This document shows, in pieces, positions 28,412-36,695 of a stretch of DNA of 42,596 bases. Both the position numbers and the translations under genes were made by a program. The DNA lies in the NCBI RefSeq assembly GCF_025821665.1, contig NZ_JACKSJ010000093.1, positions 89,015 through 131,610 on the forward strand, in the 5' to 3' direction. The notes under the pieces were generated by a model. That model was not told where the DNA came from. It saw only the letters and a list, made by a program, of their open reading frames with translations, and ran no database searches. Position 1 is the stretch's first letter, and every line of letters starts with the position of its first letter. This DNA is from [Mycobacterium] manitobense. GTDB lineage: Bacteria; Actinomycetota; Actinomycetes; Mycobacteriales; Mycobacteriaceae.

Positions 28412-29049
28412 GCGCCTCGGAATTCGCGATCCTCGTCGGCCAGGCCGCGGGCGGCCACACGCCGGATCCGGACACCACCCGGGACCGGATCCTGGACGCC
28501 GCCTTGGCCGAGGCCGCCGCCGTCGGGCTCGACCGCGTCACCGTGGAGGACGTCGTGCGCCGCAGCAAGCTGGGACGGATGACGGTGTACCGGCGGTTCC
28601 CCCGGCGCGACGACATGAATCAGGCGTTGCGGCTGCGGGAGATCCAGCGCTTCCTCGCGGCGGTGGCTGCCGGGATCGACCGCGCCGAGAACCGGCGCAG
28701 CAGGGTCTCCGAGGCGTTCGTCGCGGCCGTCACCTTCGCACAACAACATCCGCTGCTGCGACGACTCGCCATCACCGATCCCGGCCTCGCATTGGAGACC
28801 GTCGCCGCCAACGACAACGAAATACTCTCCATGGGCGCGGCATTCATTGCGCGCGAGATCCACGGTGACGCCCCCGGCGAGCCCTCACAGCGGGTGCGCT
28901 GGGTCGCCGACACCTTCGCGCGGCTGTTCATCACCTATCTGGGCGCTCCGCCCGCTGATCCCGCCGTCAACGACGAAGCGCAGCTGCGCCGCTTCGCCGA
29001 TGACGTGCTGACCCCCGTCGTCGAGAACGCAGTGGGAGACGCGCACTGA
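28408..29049 (+). CDS. TetR-family regulator coupled to the MpaB-type gene
   Basis: 213 residues. It starts at the ATG at 28408, which overlaps the preceding stop as ATGA. The DNA-binding region is RDRILDAALAEAAAVG followed by VTVEDVVRRSKLGRMTVYRRF, a standard TetR helix-turn-helix, within about residues 24-70. The rest is an all-helical ligand domain. Its likely target is the promoter of its own operon, where short repeats are seen at 27429-27458. Ligand unknown. Confidence 0.9.
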   Translation: MSASEFAILVGQAAGGHTPDPDTTRDRILDAALAEAAAVGLDRVTVEDVVRRSKLGRMTVYRRFPRRDDMNQALRLREIQRFLAAVAAGIDRAENRRSRVSEAFVAAVTFAQQHPLLRRLAITDPGLALETVAANDNEILSMGAAFIAREIHGDAPGEPSQRVRWVADTFARLFITYLGAPPADPAVNDEAQLRRFADDVLTPVVENAVGDAH

Positions 29050-29062
29050 GGCCGGCCGCCGT

Positions 29063-29413
29063 TCAGCCAGTGCCCTCGAGCGCATCACCGTCACCGACCA
29101 GGATCGGATGACGCACGGCGGCCAGCTGCCAGTTGCGGAAGAACCCGTGCACCCAGTGCTCGGTGGCGAACTCACCGAAATCATGCGGCTGCTCGATCTC
29201 CGCGACCCGGGTGCGCCCGTCGGCACACTCGCTGGACAGCAGCACCGGTCCGCCGAACAGGTTGCCGCTGAACGTGCACGTGCGCGCTGCGCCGGCCGGA
29301 GTATGGATGTCGACCACGTAGGTGACATGACCACCTGCACCAGCCGTCCGGATGATCCGCCGGACGGTCGCCCCCTTCACCGTCATGCGGCCGTTCTCCG
29401 TCGTCGCCTCCAT
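29063..29413 (-). CDS. Small conserved-looking protein of unknown function
   Basis: 116 residues from the ATG at 29413 (MEATTENGRMTVKG); an upstream in-frame start at 29434 is less likely. It has a beta-rich pattern with two cysteines (ARTCTFSGN and SSECADG) and ends in VGDGDALEGTG. No signal peptide or membrane helix is visible. It is divergent from the TetR gene at 29478 with only 64 bp between the starts, which contain an inverted repeat, so it is a likely target of that regulator. I do not recognise the family. Confidence 0.65.
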   Translation of the reverse strand: MEATTENGRMTVKGATVRRIIRTAGAGGHVTYVVDIHTPAGAARTCTFSGNLFGGPVLLSSECADGRTRVAEIEQPHDFGEFATEHWVHGFFRNWQLAAVRHPILVGDGDALEGTG

Positions 29414-29431
29414 AGGGGGCCTAGCTTTCAA

Positions 29432-29459
29432 CAACGCAAAGATAGAATCAACGGCGTTG
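29432..29459. promoter_or_regulatory. Inverted repeat between divergent unknown gene and tetR
   Basis: CAACGC (29432-29437) and GCGTTG (29454-29459) form a perfect 6 bp inverted repeat with a 16-base spacer, placed between the two start codons. It is a plausible operator for the TetR at 29478. Confidence 0.4.
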
Positions 29460-29477
29460 ACATAAGGAGTGAGCTGT

Positions 29478-30185
29478 ATGCCGGAGCCACGACGGCAGCC
29501 CGCCGCAGGGCGTCGCCGGCGTCGAACGCGATCCGGGACGACGCTCTCCCGGGATGTCTACATCGACGCGGCGGTGAACCTGATCGAGAACCGTGGCGCG
29601 ACGATCATGAGTGCCCGCACCCTGGCCACCGCCGTCGGCGCCGACGCGTCCGCCCTGTACCGCTACTTCACCGGCATCGACGACGTCATGCGCGCCGTCG
29701 CCGACCGGATGATCGGGATGGCCCTCGACCGCTGGTCTCGCAGTGACCACTGGATCGACTCGCTCGCCGACCTTGCACGGGCGCTCTACCAGGTCTACGT
29801 ATACGAATTCCCGCAGACCGGGTTGGCCGTGGCGGCCCGAACGACGGGACTGCCCAACGAGATCCGGGCGGTGGACCTGACCGTCGGGCTGCTGCGCGAT
29901 GGCGGCTTCGACATCGAGAGCGCCGCGCACTGGTTCCGGTCGCTGTCGGACTTCCTGCTCGGTCAGGCGATACTCGAGAACGCCTTCGTGTCGCTGCCCG
30001 AACGGGTGCAGGAGAGCGACGATGCCGCATGGCAGGAACTCGGCGCCCGTCTGACCGGCGCCGAGGCATCCCATGCCGAAGCCGCCGCGCCACACCTGCG
30101 CTCGCGCATGCTCCGGTCGTCCTTCGAGGCGACCCTCGAGCTGATCCTGCGAGGTCTCGAAGCCTCGCCACGGCAGCTCGCCTGA
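29478..30185 (+). CDS. TetR-family regulator
   Basis: 235 residues from the ATG at 29478, with AAGGAG eight bases upstream; a GTG at 29469 overlaps that ribosome site and is rejected. A basic N-terminal tail (RRRRRTR) is followed by the helix-turn-helix MSARTLATAVGADASALYRYF (given in part: SARTLATAVGADASALYRY). The C-terminal domain is about 150 residues. It is divergent from the small unknown gene and ends two bases before the convergent oxidoreductase gene. The sharp basic tail could add DNA contacts. Confidence 0.88.
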   Translation: MPEPRRQPAAGRRRRRTRSGTTLSRDVYIDAAVNLIENRGATIMSARTLATAVGADASALYRYFTGIDDVMRAVADRMIGMALDRWSRSDHWIDSLADLARALYQVYVYEFPQTGLAVAARTTGLPNEIRAVDLTVGLLRDGGFDIESAAHWFRSLSDFLLGQAILENAFVSLPERVQESDDAAWQELGARLTGAEASHAEAAAPHLRSRMLRSSFEATLELILRGLEASPRQLA

Positions 30186-30187
30186 CG

Positions 30188-31777
30188 TCAACGCAGGAGC
30201 AGCGAGTTCACCGCCGCGGTGAGCCTGCGCCGCGGCCAGCCCCGCACCCCTGCGGACGCCAGCGCCGCGCGCGCGGCATTGCGACCGCAAATCCCGTGCA
30301 CCCCGCCTCCCGGCGACGCGGCGGCGCTGCCGAGGAAGACGTTCTGCACGGGGGTCTCGGCCCGTCCGAAGCCCGGCGCCGGCCGGAAGATCAACTGCTG
30401 GAAGATCTGTGACGTCCCGCCGTTGACCGCGCCGGTGTGCAGGTTGGCATCGCTGGCCTCCAGGTCCGACGGCCGCTGGATCGCCTTGCCCACGATCCGG
30501 TCGGCGAAGCCGGGCGCATGCTCCTCGAGCACCCGGTCGACGGCCACCGACAACCGGTCGGCGGACTCGTCGTCGGCCATCCCGCGCGGCAGGTGGGTGT
30601 AGGCCCAGGCACTCTCGGTGCCCGCCGGTGAGCGGCCCGCATCCGCGGTGGTCATCTGACCGAACAGCATGAACGGGTGCTGCGGCACCGTGGCCGTGTT
30701 GAGGTCGGCCATCCACCGGATCAGCCCGTCGCGGTCGGCGCCCAGATGCACCGTGCCCGCCTCGTTCAGGTTCGGCGACCGCCACGGAATCGGTCCGTCG
30801 AGCGCGTAGTTGATCTTCAGGACCGGTGTGTCCCAGACGAATTGGGCCATCGCCCGGTGCACCGCCGCGGGCACCGCCGCCTCGGGCAGCAGGCTGCCGA
30901 ACAGGCGCGGCGCGGAGGTGTCGGCGATTACGGCGCGCCCGACCCTCACGGTCTGTCCGTCGGCGGTGCGGACGGCGACCGCACGCCCGCCGCTGACGTC
31001 GATCCGCGTGACCTCCCGCGAGCACTCGATGCGCGCACCCGCCGACTCCGCCCGGCGCGCCAGGGCCGCGGTGAGTTCGCCCGCTCCGCCCTCGGGCACC
31101 GGGAAACCGCCGTCCTGGGCCATCATCACCAGCAGGTAGCCCATCAGCCCGCTGCCCGGGGCGTCGATCGGCACGTCCGCGTGCATGGCGTTGCCCAACA
31201 ACAGAAGCCGCGCGGCGTCACCGTCGAACAGCTGCTCGGCGAGCACACCGGCCGGCAACAGCAGCCGATGCAGGAACCGCAGCGCTTCGGCACTGCCGAG
31301 GCGGCGCAGCATCCCCGCCGCCCCGCGAACCGGCGGGAAAGGCGCGAACAGGGCCGACAGCACCGGGTCCTTGATGTGCTGCCACTGGTCGAACAGCTCA
31401 CGCCACCGGTCACCGTCACCGGGCGCGCGCCGTTCCAGATCGGCTGCCGTGCGGTCGATGTCGCGATAGATCACCGGCGCGTCGTCGTCGTGGGCCGACC
31501 GTGCATGGCCCACCACTGCCGGCGCGTGCACCCACCGCAGGCCGTGCTCCTCGAGATGCAGCGCCCGTAGTGCCGGCGACTCCACCGAAAGCGGATAGAA
31601 CGCGCTGTAGAGGTCGGACACGTACCCCGGGAACAGTTCCGCACTCTTGACCGCGCCACCCGGTTCGGCCTGCGCCTCGAGCACCAGGACGTCCCAGCCG
31701 GCATCGGCCAGCAGCGCCGCGGCGACCAGGCCGTTGTGGCCGGCGCCGATGACGACCGCGTCCGCCGATTCGCTCAC
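30188..31777 (-). CDS. CrtI-like FAD-dependent oxidoreductase (phytoene desaturase superfamily)
   Basis: 529 residues from the GTG at 31777. The FAD-binding dinucleotide fold is AVVIGAGHNGLVAAALLA near residues 7-24, with EAQAEPGGAVKS after it, and the C-terminal FAD motif is VFLGSAAASPGGGVHGICG (part shown: SAAASPGGGVHG). Length fits NAD(P)/FAD-dependent proteins of the phytoene desaturase superfamily, which are common in mycobacteria outside carotenoid pathways. No other carotenoid gene is present here, so true phytoene desaturation is unlikely. Its start overlaps the stop of the short-chain dehydrogenase as GTGA, so the two enzymes form one operon and probably act on the same lipid-like substrate. 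Confidence 0.9.
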   Translation of the reverse strand: MSESADAVVIGAGHNGLVAAALLADAGWDVLVLEAQAEPGGAVKSAELFPGYVSDLYSAFYPLSVESPALRALHLEEHGLRWVHAPAVVGHARSAHDDDAPVIYRDIDRTAADLERRAPGDGDRWRELFDQWQHIKDPVLSALFAPFPPVRGAAGMLRRLGSAEALRFLHRLLLPAGVLAEQLFDGDAARLLLLGNAMHADVPIDAPGSGLMGYLLVMMAQDGGFPVPEGGAGELTAALARRAESAGARIECSREVTRIDVSGGRAVAVRTADGQTVRVGRAVIADTSAPRLFGSLLPEAAVPAAVHRAMAQFVWDTPVLKINYALDGPIPWRSPNLNEAGTVHLGADRDGLIRWMADLNTATVPQHPFMLFGQMTTADAGRSPAGTESAWAYTHLPRGMADDESADRLSVAVDRVLEEHAPGFADRIVGKAIQRPSDLEASDANLHTGAVNGGTSQIFQQLIFRPAPGFGRAETPVQNVFLGSAAASPGGGVHGICGRNAARAALASAGVRGWPRRRLTAAVNSLLLR

Positions 31778-32574
31778 CGTGCCCGCTTGTCCAGAGGAGT
31801 CATGATCAGCCGGTTCGCCGTGGCCTTCACCGAATCGGGCAGCACTGAATTCGCCAGTGCCGTGGCCTTGGAGAGCGGCGACGCGGCGACCACCCTCGCC
31901 TCACCGCGCATCATCGCCCGGTAGCCCTGCTCGGCGACCTGGCGCGGATCGTCCTTGCCGGGAAGCCGGCCGAGCACGGTGTCCAGCATCCCGGTCCGGC
32001 GGAAGAAGTCGGTGTCGACCGGGCCCGGGGCAAGCGCCGTCACCGTCACCCCGGTGTCCCGCAGTTCGTCGTGCACGGCGGTGGCGAACGACTGGAGAAA
32101 CGACTTCGACGCGTTGTACATGCTGTTCTGCGAGCCCGGCATGGCGGCGACGATCGACGACGTGATGAGGACCCGCCCGGAGCCCCGTGCCGCCATGTCG
32201 GTCAGCACGAGCTTGGCCAGGTGCACCGTGGAGCGCACGTTGAGGTCGACGACGCCGAGGTCGTCGTCGAGCGGTCCGGTCACGAACGGCCCGGCCCGGG
32301 CCGTGCCCGCGTTGAGCGCGGCCGCATCGAGCGCGCGGCCACCGGGGGTGGCCACCCGGTAGAGGCGCTCGACGCCGTCGGGGTCTCGCAGGTCGACCTG
32401 GACGGGTTCGATGTCCACACCGGCATCGGCCACCGCCTCGGCGACACCGTGGACGCCCTCGCCATCGGCGGCGACCACGACGTCATAGCCGTCCGCGGCG
32501 AACAGCTTCACCAACTCCAGACCGATACCACTCGACCCGCCGGTGACGAGTGCCCGCGGACGCTGCGCTGCCAT
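31774..32574 (-). CDS. Short-chain dehydrogenase/reductase
   Basis: 266 residues from the ATG at 32574 (a GTG two codons upstream is also open). The cofactor motif TGGSSGIG is at 11-18, NAG at 88-90, and the catalytic set Ser139/140, Tyr153 and Lys157 is in SS and YNASK. This is a classical SDR that should oxidise or reduce a hydroxyl/keto group with NAD(P). An Asp-Gly region after the second strand gives no clear preference for NADPH. It is the first gene of the operon with the CrtI-like oxidoreductase and is divergent from prpE across only 73 bp. Confidence 0.9.
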   Translation of the reverse strand: MAAQRPRALVTGGSSGIGLELVKLFAADGYDVVVAADGEGVHGVAEAVADAGVDIEPVQVDLRDPDGVERLYRVATPGGRALDAAALNAGTARAGPFVTGPLDDDLGVVDLNVRSTVHLAKLVLTDMAARGSGRVLITSSIVAAMPGSQNSMYNASKSFLQSFATAVHDELRDTGVTVTALAPGPVDTDFFRRTGMLDTVLGRLPGKDDPRQVAEQGYRAMMRGEARVVAASPLSKATALANSVLPDSVKATANRLIMTPLDKRAR

Positions 32575-32647
32575 GGCCACCGACTACCCGCCGCCCCTCG
32601 CGTCAAACGACGCCGAAGCGGACCACCCTGGGGGTTACCGTACGGAG

Positions 32648-34519
32648 ATGGGTGCCTACCAGGAACTGTTCGACGCCAGCATCACCGACCCGACGGCCTT
32701 CTGGGCCGACGCGGCGACGGCGGTCACCTGGACGCGGGAACCGAAACGCATTCTGGACGACGACAATCCGCCGTTCTACCGGTGGTTCCCCGACGGGGAG
32801 CTGAACACCTGCGCGAATGCATTGGATCGCCACGTCACCGGTGGCCGCGCCGAGCAGGCCGCGCTGATCTACGACTCGCCGGTCACCGGCACCACCCGCA
32901 CCTACAGCTACCGCGAACTGCTCGACCTGACGTCGCGCTTCGCCGGCGCACTGCGCGGACTGGGAGTCGGCAAGGGCGACCGCGTCGTCATCTACCTGCC
33001 GATGGTGCCCGAGGCCGTGATCGCGATGCTCGCGTGCGCCCGGTTGGGCGCCGTGCACTCGGTGGTGTTCGGCGGCTTCGCGGCGCACGAACTCGCCGCC
33101 CGCATCGACGACGCCCGCCCCACCGTCGTGGTGACGGCGTCGTGCGGCATCGAACCGACCCGCATCGTCGACTACAAGCCGATGCTCGACGCCGCACTCG
33201 AGCGCGCCGAGCATCAACCGACGGCCTGCGTGATCCTGCAGCGCGAGCAGTCGCCGTGCACGCTCACCCCCGGCCGCGACCGCGACTGGGCCGAACTCGT
33301 CGCCGGCGCCGAAGCCGTCGACCCGGTTCCCGTCGCCGCCACCGACCCGCTCTACGTGCTGTACACATCCGGCACCACCGGCAGGCCCAAGGGCATCGTC
33401 CGCGACAACGGCGGGCACGCCGTCGCGCTGCTGTGGAGCATGCGCCACGTCTACGACACCGCGCCCGGCGACGTCTACTGGGCGGCGTCCGACGTCGGCT
33501 GGGTCGTCGGCCACTCCTACATCGTCTACGCGCCGCTGCTCGCCGGTGCGACGACCGTGCTGTACGAGGGCAAGCCCGTCGGCACACCCGATGCGGGCGC
33601 GTTCTGGCGGGTGGCCGCCCAGCACCGGGTCAAGGCGCTGTTCACCGCGCCCACGGCCATCCGGGCCATCAAGAAGGAGGATCCCGACGGCCGCCACATC
33701 GGCGACCACGACCTGTCCGCGCTGACGTACCTGTTCCAGGCCGGCGAGCGGCTCGACCCCGGCACCTACCACTGGGCCTCGGAGAAACTGGGAGTGCCGG
33801 TGATCGACCACTGGTGGCAGACCGAGACCGGCTGGGCGATCGCCGCAGACCCGATGGGCGTCGAGCAGATGCCGGTCAAGCCGGGCTCGGCAACCGTGCC
33901 GATGCCGGGATACGACGTGCGCATCCTGCGGCCGGACGGATCGCCCTGCGACCCCGACGAAGAAGGCGCGATCTGCGTCCGGCTGCCGCTGCCGCCGGGC
34001 ACCCTGCCGACGCTGTGGGGCGACGACGACCGTTACGTGTCGTCGTACCTGTCGGCGTTCCCCGGCCACTACCTGACCGGTGACGGCGGCTACCTCGATG
34101 CGGACGGCTACCTGTTCGTGATGGGCCGCACCGACGACGTCATCAACGTGGCCGGGCACCGGATGTCGACGGGGTCGATCGAGGCGGTGCTGGCAGACCA
34201 TCCTGCGGTCGCCGAGTGCGCCGTCATCGGGGTGGCCGACGACATCAAGGGACAGGTGCCGCGCGGGTTCGTCGTGCTGAAGTCCGGAGCCTCGGCCGAC
34301 GGACTCGCCGAGGAACTCGTCGAGGCCGTACGCCAGAACATCGGCGCCGTGGCGGCTTTCAAGGCCGTCGACGTGGTGTCGGCGCTGCCCAAGACGCGCT
34401 CGGGCAAGATCCTGCGCAAGACGATGCGCGGTATCGCCGAGGGCCGCGACGAGCCGTTGCCGTCGACCATCGAGGACCCGTCGGTGATCGATGCGCTCAC
34501 ACCGGTGCTGAGAGACTGA
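32648..34519 (+). CDS. prpE: Propionate-CoA ligase
   Basis: 623 residues from the ATG at 32648 (MGAYQELFDASITDP), the usual start of PrpE proteins; a more upstream ATG at 32573 overlaps the SDR start and lacks a ribosome site. Motifs are YTSGTTGRPKG near 239-249, DHWWQTETGWAIA, and the C-terminal KTRSGKILRK with the lysine used for adenylation and acetylation control. WWQTETG with a length near 625 separates it from acetyl-CoA synthetase. It makes propionyl-CoA from propionate, ATP and CoA, feeding methylmalonyl or methylcitrate pathways and methyl-branched lipids. Confidence 0.92.
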   Translation: MGAYQELFDASITDPTAFWADAATAVTWTREPKRILDDDNPPFYRWFPDGELNTCANALDRHVTGGRAEQAALIYDSPVTGTTRTYSYRELLDLTSRFAGALRGLGVGKGDRVVIYLPMVPEAVIAMLACARLGAVHSVVFGGFAAHELAARIDDARPTVVVTASCGIEPTRIVDYKPMLDAALERAEHQPTACVILQREQSPCTLTPGRDRDWAELVAGAEAVDPVPVAATDPLYVLYTSGTTGRPKGIVRDNGGHAVALLWSMRHVYDTAPGDVYWAASDVGWVVGHSYIVYAPLLAGATTVLYEGKPVGTPDAGAFWRVAAQHRVKALFTAPTAIRAIKKEDPDGRHIGDHDLSALTYLFQAGERLDPGTYHWASEKLGVPVIDHWWQTETGWAIAADPMGVEQMPVKPGSATVPMPGYDVRILRPDGSPCDPDEEGAICVRLPLPPGTLPTLWGDDDRYVSSYLSAFPGHYLTGDGGYLDADGYLFVMGRTDDVINVAGHRMSTGSIEAVLADHPAVAECAVIGVADDIKGQVPRGFVVLKSGASADGLAEELVEAVRQNIGAVAAFKAVDVVSALPKTRSGKILRKTMRGIAEGRDEPLPSTIEDPSVIDALTPVLRD

Positions 34520-34525
34520 CCGCCG

Positions 34526-35356
34526 TCACCCCTGCGGTGGCGTGTATTGGCTCAGCGTCAGCACGGCGCCCTGTGGGTCGCGCACCGTGGCCGTCTTCGA
34601 CCACTGCGAGTCGTCGGACGACAACACGGTGGCGCCGAGTTTCTCGGCCAACGCCACCGAGTCGTCACGATCGGCCACGGAGAACGTGACATGCCAACGG
34701 TCTGCCACACCGGGCGTCGGCACCAGCCAGCCGATCGCATCTTCGAAGCCCTGCGGCGCGGAGACGCCCTTCTGCCGATCGCGAATGCCTGGGTCGACCG
34801 TCACCTCGAGATGGTCGCCATAGCCCGGCCGACGGATCATCGTCGCGAACCCGAGATCCTCGAACTGCCAATCGAAGACCGAGGCGTAGAAGTCGGCCGC
34901 CGCAGCGGGGTCGGCGGTGTGCAGGTCGCTGAAGTTCCAGCCGCCCGGCGCGTTGACCAGCTGAGCACCCGGCCGGCGGCGCGCCTTCCAGAGCCGGAAA
35001 TCCGCTCCGGCCGCATCCGTGCACCCAGCCATTCGCCCACCGGGTCCGGCATCGACGGGGTCGATCGTGACGGCGCCGCCGGCCTCGAGTACTGCCGCCA
35101 CGACGGATTCGGTGTCGTCGACGGCGATGTAGGTGTTCCACTGCGGTTCGTCGTTGCGTGCCGCAGGGCCGATCGCCGCGACGTCGCGGCCGCCCAGTGA
35201 GGCGATCAAGTATGTCCCGGGCGCGGCGGCGGGGACCGCGTCAGAGAATGTCCAGCCGAACAGGCCGGTGTAGAAGTGTTCCGCCGCGTCGACGTCGGCC
35301 TGCTCGGTGTCGACCCAGCACGGGACGCCTGCCGGGTAGGTGTGCTGGTCTGCCAT
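34526..35356 (-). CDS. Two-domain VOC (glyoxalase-fold) protein, CFP30B/Rv0577-like
   Basis: 276 residues from the ATG at 35356, with GGAGGAG ten bases upstream. Two VOC domains are seen: about 8-125 (PCWVDTEQADVDAAEHFYTGLFGW) and about 145-272 (FSDLHTADPAAAADFYASVFDW), shown here by their key pieces WVDTEQ, FYTGLFGW and FYASVFDW. In size and order this matches M. tuberculosis Rv0577 (CFP30B), a surface-exposed TLR2 ligand, from memory. The enzymatic activity is not known. It converges on prpE with 6 bp between the stops. Confidence 0.87.
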   Translation of the reverse strand: MADQHTYPAGVPCWVDTEQADVDAAEHFYTGLFGWTFSDAVPAAAPGTYLIASLGGRDVAAIGPAARNDEPQWNTYIAVDDTESVVAAVLEAGGAVTIDPVDAGPGGRMAGCTDAAGADFRLWKARRRPGAQLVNAPGGWNFSDLHTADPAAAADFYASVFDWQFEDLGFATMIRRPGYGDHLEVTVDPGIRDRQKGVSAPQGFEDAIGWLVPTPGVADRWHVTFSVADRDDSVALAEKLGATVLSSDDSQWSKTATVRDPQGAVLTLSQYTPPQG

Positions 35357-35465
35357 CTCGCGGGCTCCTCCGGGTCATCCGATCGGCGACAGGTTAATCG
35401 CACCACAGCGGGGGTACTTCCTTCACCTACCGACCCGTCAATAACGGTTGGAGGGAGGTACGGCG

Positions 35466-35930
35466 ATGACAACGAAGACTCCGAAGTACATGGCGGTGCA
35501 GGCTGCGGCGATCATCGTCGCCGCCGCGTTCCTGATCGTCGGTGCCGCCGGTTTCATACCGGGCCTGACGAGTCACTACGACCGGCTGGAGTGGGCGGGT
35601 CACCACTCGGGGGCGATGCTGTTCGGCACGTTCGCGGTGTCCGGACTGCACAACGCGGTGCATCTCGCGTTCGGCGTCGTCGGCCTGCTGTCGGCGCGCA
35701 GCTACGTCGGCTCCCGGCTCTACCTGCTGGGCGGCGGCATGGCCTACCTCGGACTCTGGGTGTACGGCCTGCTGATCGACCGCGGCAGCCCAGCCAACTT
35801 CGTGCCGTTGAACAACGCCGACAACTGGCTGCACCTCGGCCTGGGCGCGGGCATGCTGCTGCTCGGTCTGACGCTGAGCGGACGGCGCGACCCGACGAAG
35901 CAACGCGTGCGCAGGCGGGCCCCGGCCTAG
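35466..35930 (+). CDS. DUF4383 membrane protein
   Basis: 154 residues from the ATG at 35466, with GGAGGGAGG upstream. It has about four hydrophobic helices and the DUF4383 motifs SGLHNAVHLAFGVVGLLSA and NNADNWLHLGLG, with conserved His and Asn residues inside helices. Function of the family is unknown. It heads a run of same-strand membrane genes up to 39495; the next start is 10 bp after its stop. Confidence 0.85.
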   Translation: MTTKTPKYMAVQAAAIIVAAAFLIVGAAGFIPGLTSHYDRLEWAGHHSGAMLFGTFAVSGLHNAVHLAFGVVGLLSARSYVGSRLYLLGGGMAYLGLWVYGLLIDRGSPANFVPLNNADNWLHLGLGAGMLLLGLTLSGRRDPTKQRVRRRAPA

Positions 35931-35940
35931 GCTTGCCCGT

Positions 35941-36645
35941 GTGCTGAGCGCGCTGCTGTGGGGTGCTGTGGCAGCGTCCTCGTTGGTGATCGGCGCGCTC
36001 GCCGGGGTGGCGCGCAAGTGGAACGGACGACTGGTCGGCTGGGTGCTCGGTTTCGGTGCAGGCGCCCTGGTGTCGAGCATCTCGTTCGAACTGGCGGAGG
36101 AGGGTTTTCGCGTCGGCGGCGCGGTGGCGGTCTCGGCCGGTCTGGCACTCGGCGCCGTCACCTTCTTCGTTGCCGACCGGGCCGTCGACCGTCTCGGTGG
36201 CGTCGGATCGGCAGCCAGCGGCTGGCCGCTGCTGCTCGGCGCCCTCCTCGACGGCATACCGGAGCAGGCCGTGCTGGGCATCGGCATCGCCGGTGGCGGC
36301 GCCGTCAGTCCGGCGCTGGTGCTCGCCATCTTCGTGTCGAACCTTCCGGAATCCATCGGCTCGGCCACCGACATGCGAGCCGCGGGGCGCCCCGCCAAGC
36401 GCATCGTGGCGGGCTGGGGCGCCGTTGCGCTCGTCTGCGTCGCGGCGACGGCCGCGGGCTACCAGCTGCAGGAGTTCGCCGGTGACCAGACGCGCGGCGG
36501 CATCGACGGGTTCGCCGCAGGCGCGCTGCTCGTCATGCTGGTCGGCTCGATGATCCCGGAGGCCACCGAGAAAGCCCGGGAGTCCGCCGGATTGGCCGCC
36601 GTACTCGGCTTCGCCCTCGCGGCCGGACTGTCCCTGTCGTCCTGA
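35941..36645 (+). CDS. ZIP-like membrane protein with altered metal-site motif
   Basis: 234 residues from the GTG at 35941, eight-helix hydrophobic pattern. Helix IV reads DGIPEQ (104-109) where ZIP transporters have HNIPEG, and the next helix reads NLPESIGSA (134-142) where HEIPHE is typical. The conserved prolines and glutamates are kept but both histidines are missing. It is therefore a ZIP-superfamily relative with a weakened or different metal site, perhaps a different substrate. The stop is 50 bp from the start of the Lgt-like gene. Confidence 0.8.
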   Translation: MLSALLWGAVAASSLVIGALAGVARKWNGRLVGWVLGFGAGALVSSISFELAEEGFRVGGAVAVSAGLALGAVTFFVADRAVDRLGGVGSAASGWPLLLGALLDGIPEQAVLGIGIAGGGAVSPALVLAIFVSNLPESIGSATDMRAAGRPAKRIVAGWGAVALVCVAATAAGYQLQEFAGDQTRGGIDGFAAGALLVMLVGSMIPEATEKARESAGLAAVLGFALAAGLSLSS

Positions 36646-36695
36646 GTGCCGCGATCGGGGTGCCCGGCCCCCGTCAGACGCGATAGGTTGCGCCC

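Noticed and set aside
29457..29462. TTGACA as a -35 element for the TetR gene
   Set aside because: It is only 16 bp before the ATG, leaving no room for a -10 and transcript start.
30188..31777. Carotenoid biosynthesis cluster
   Set aside because: Only a CrtI-like oxidoreductase is present; no phytoene synthase or cyclase is nearby.
32603..34201. 532-residue minus-strand frame inside prpE
   Set aside because: It has a Val/Gly/Arg/His-rich shadow pattern with no motif, while prpE on the plus strand is complete.
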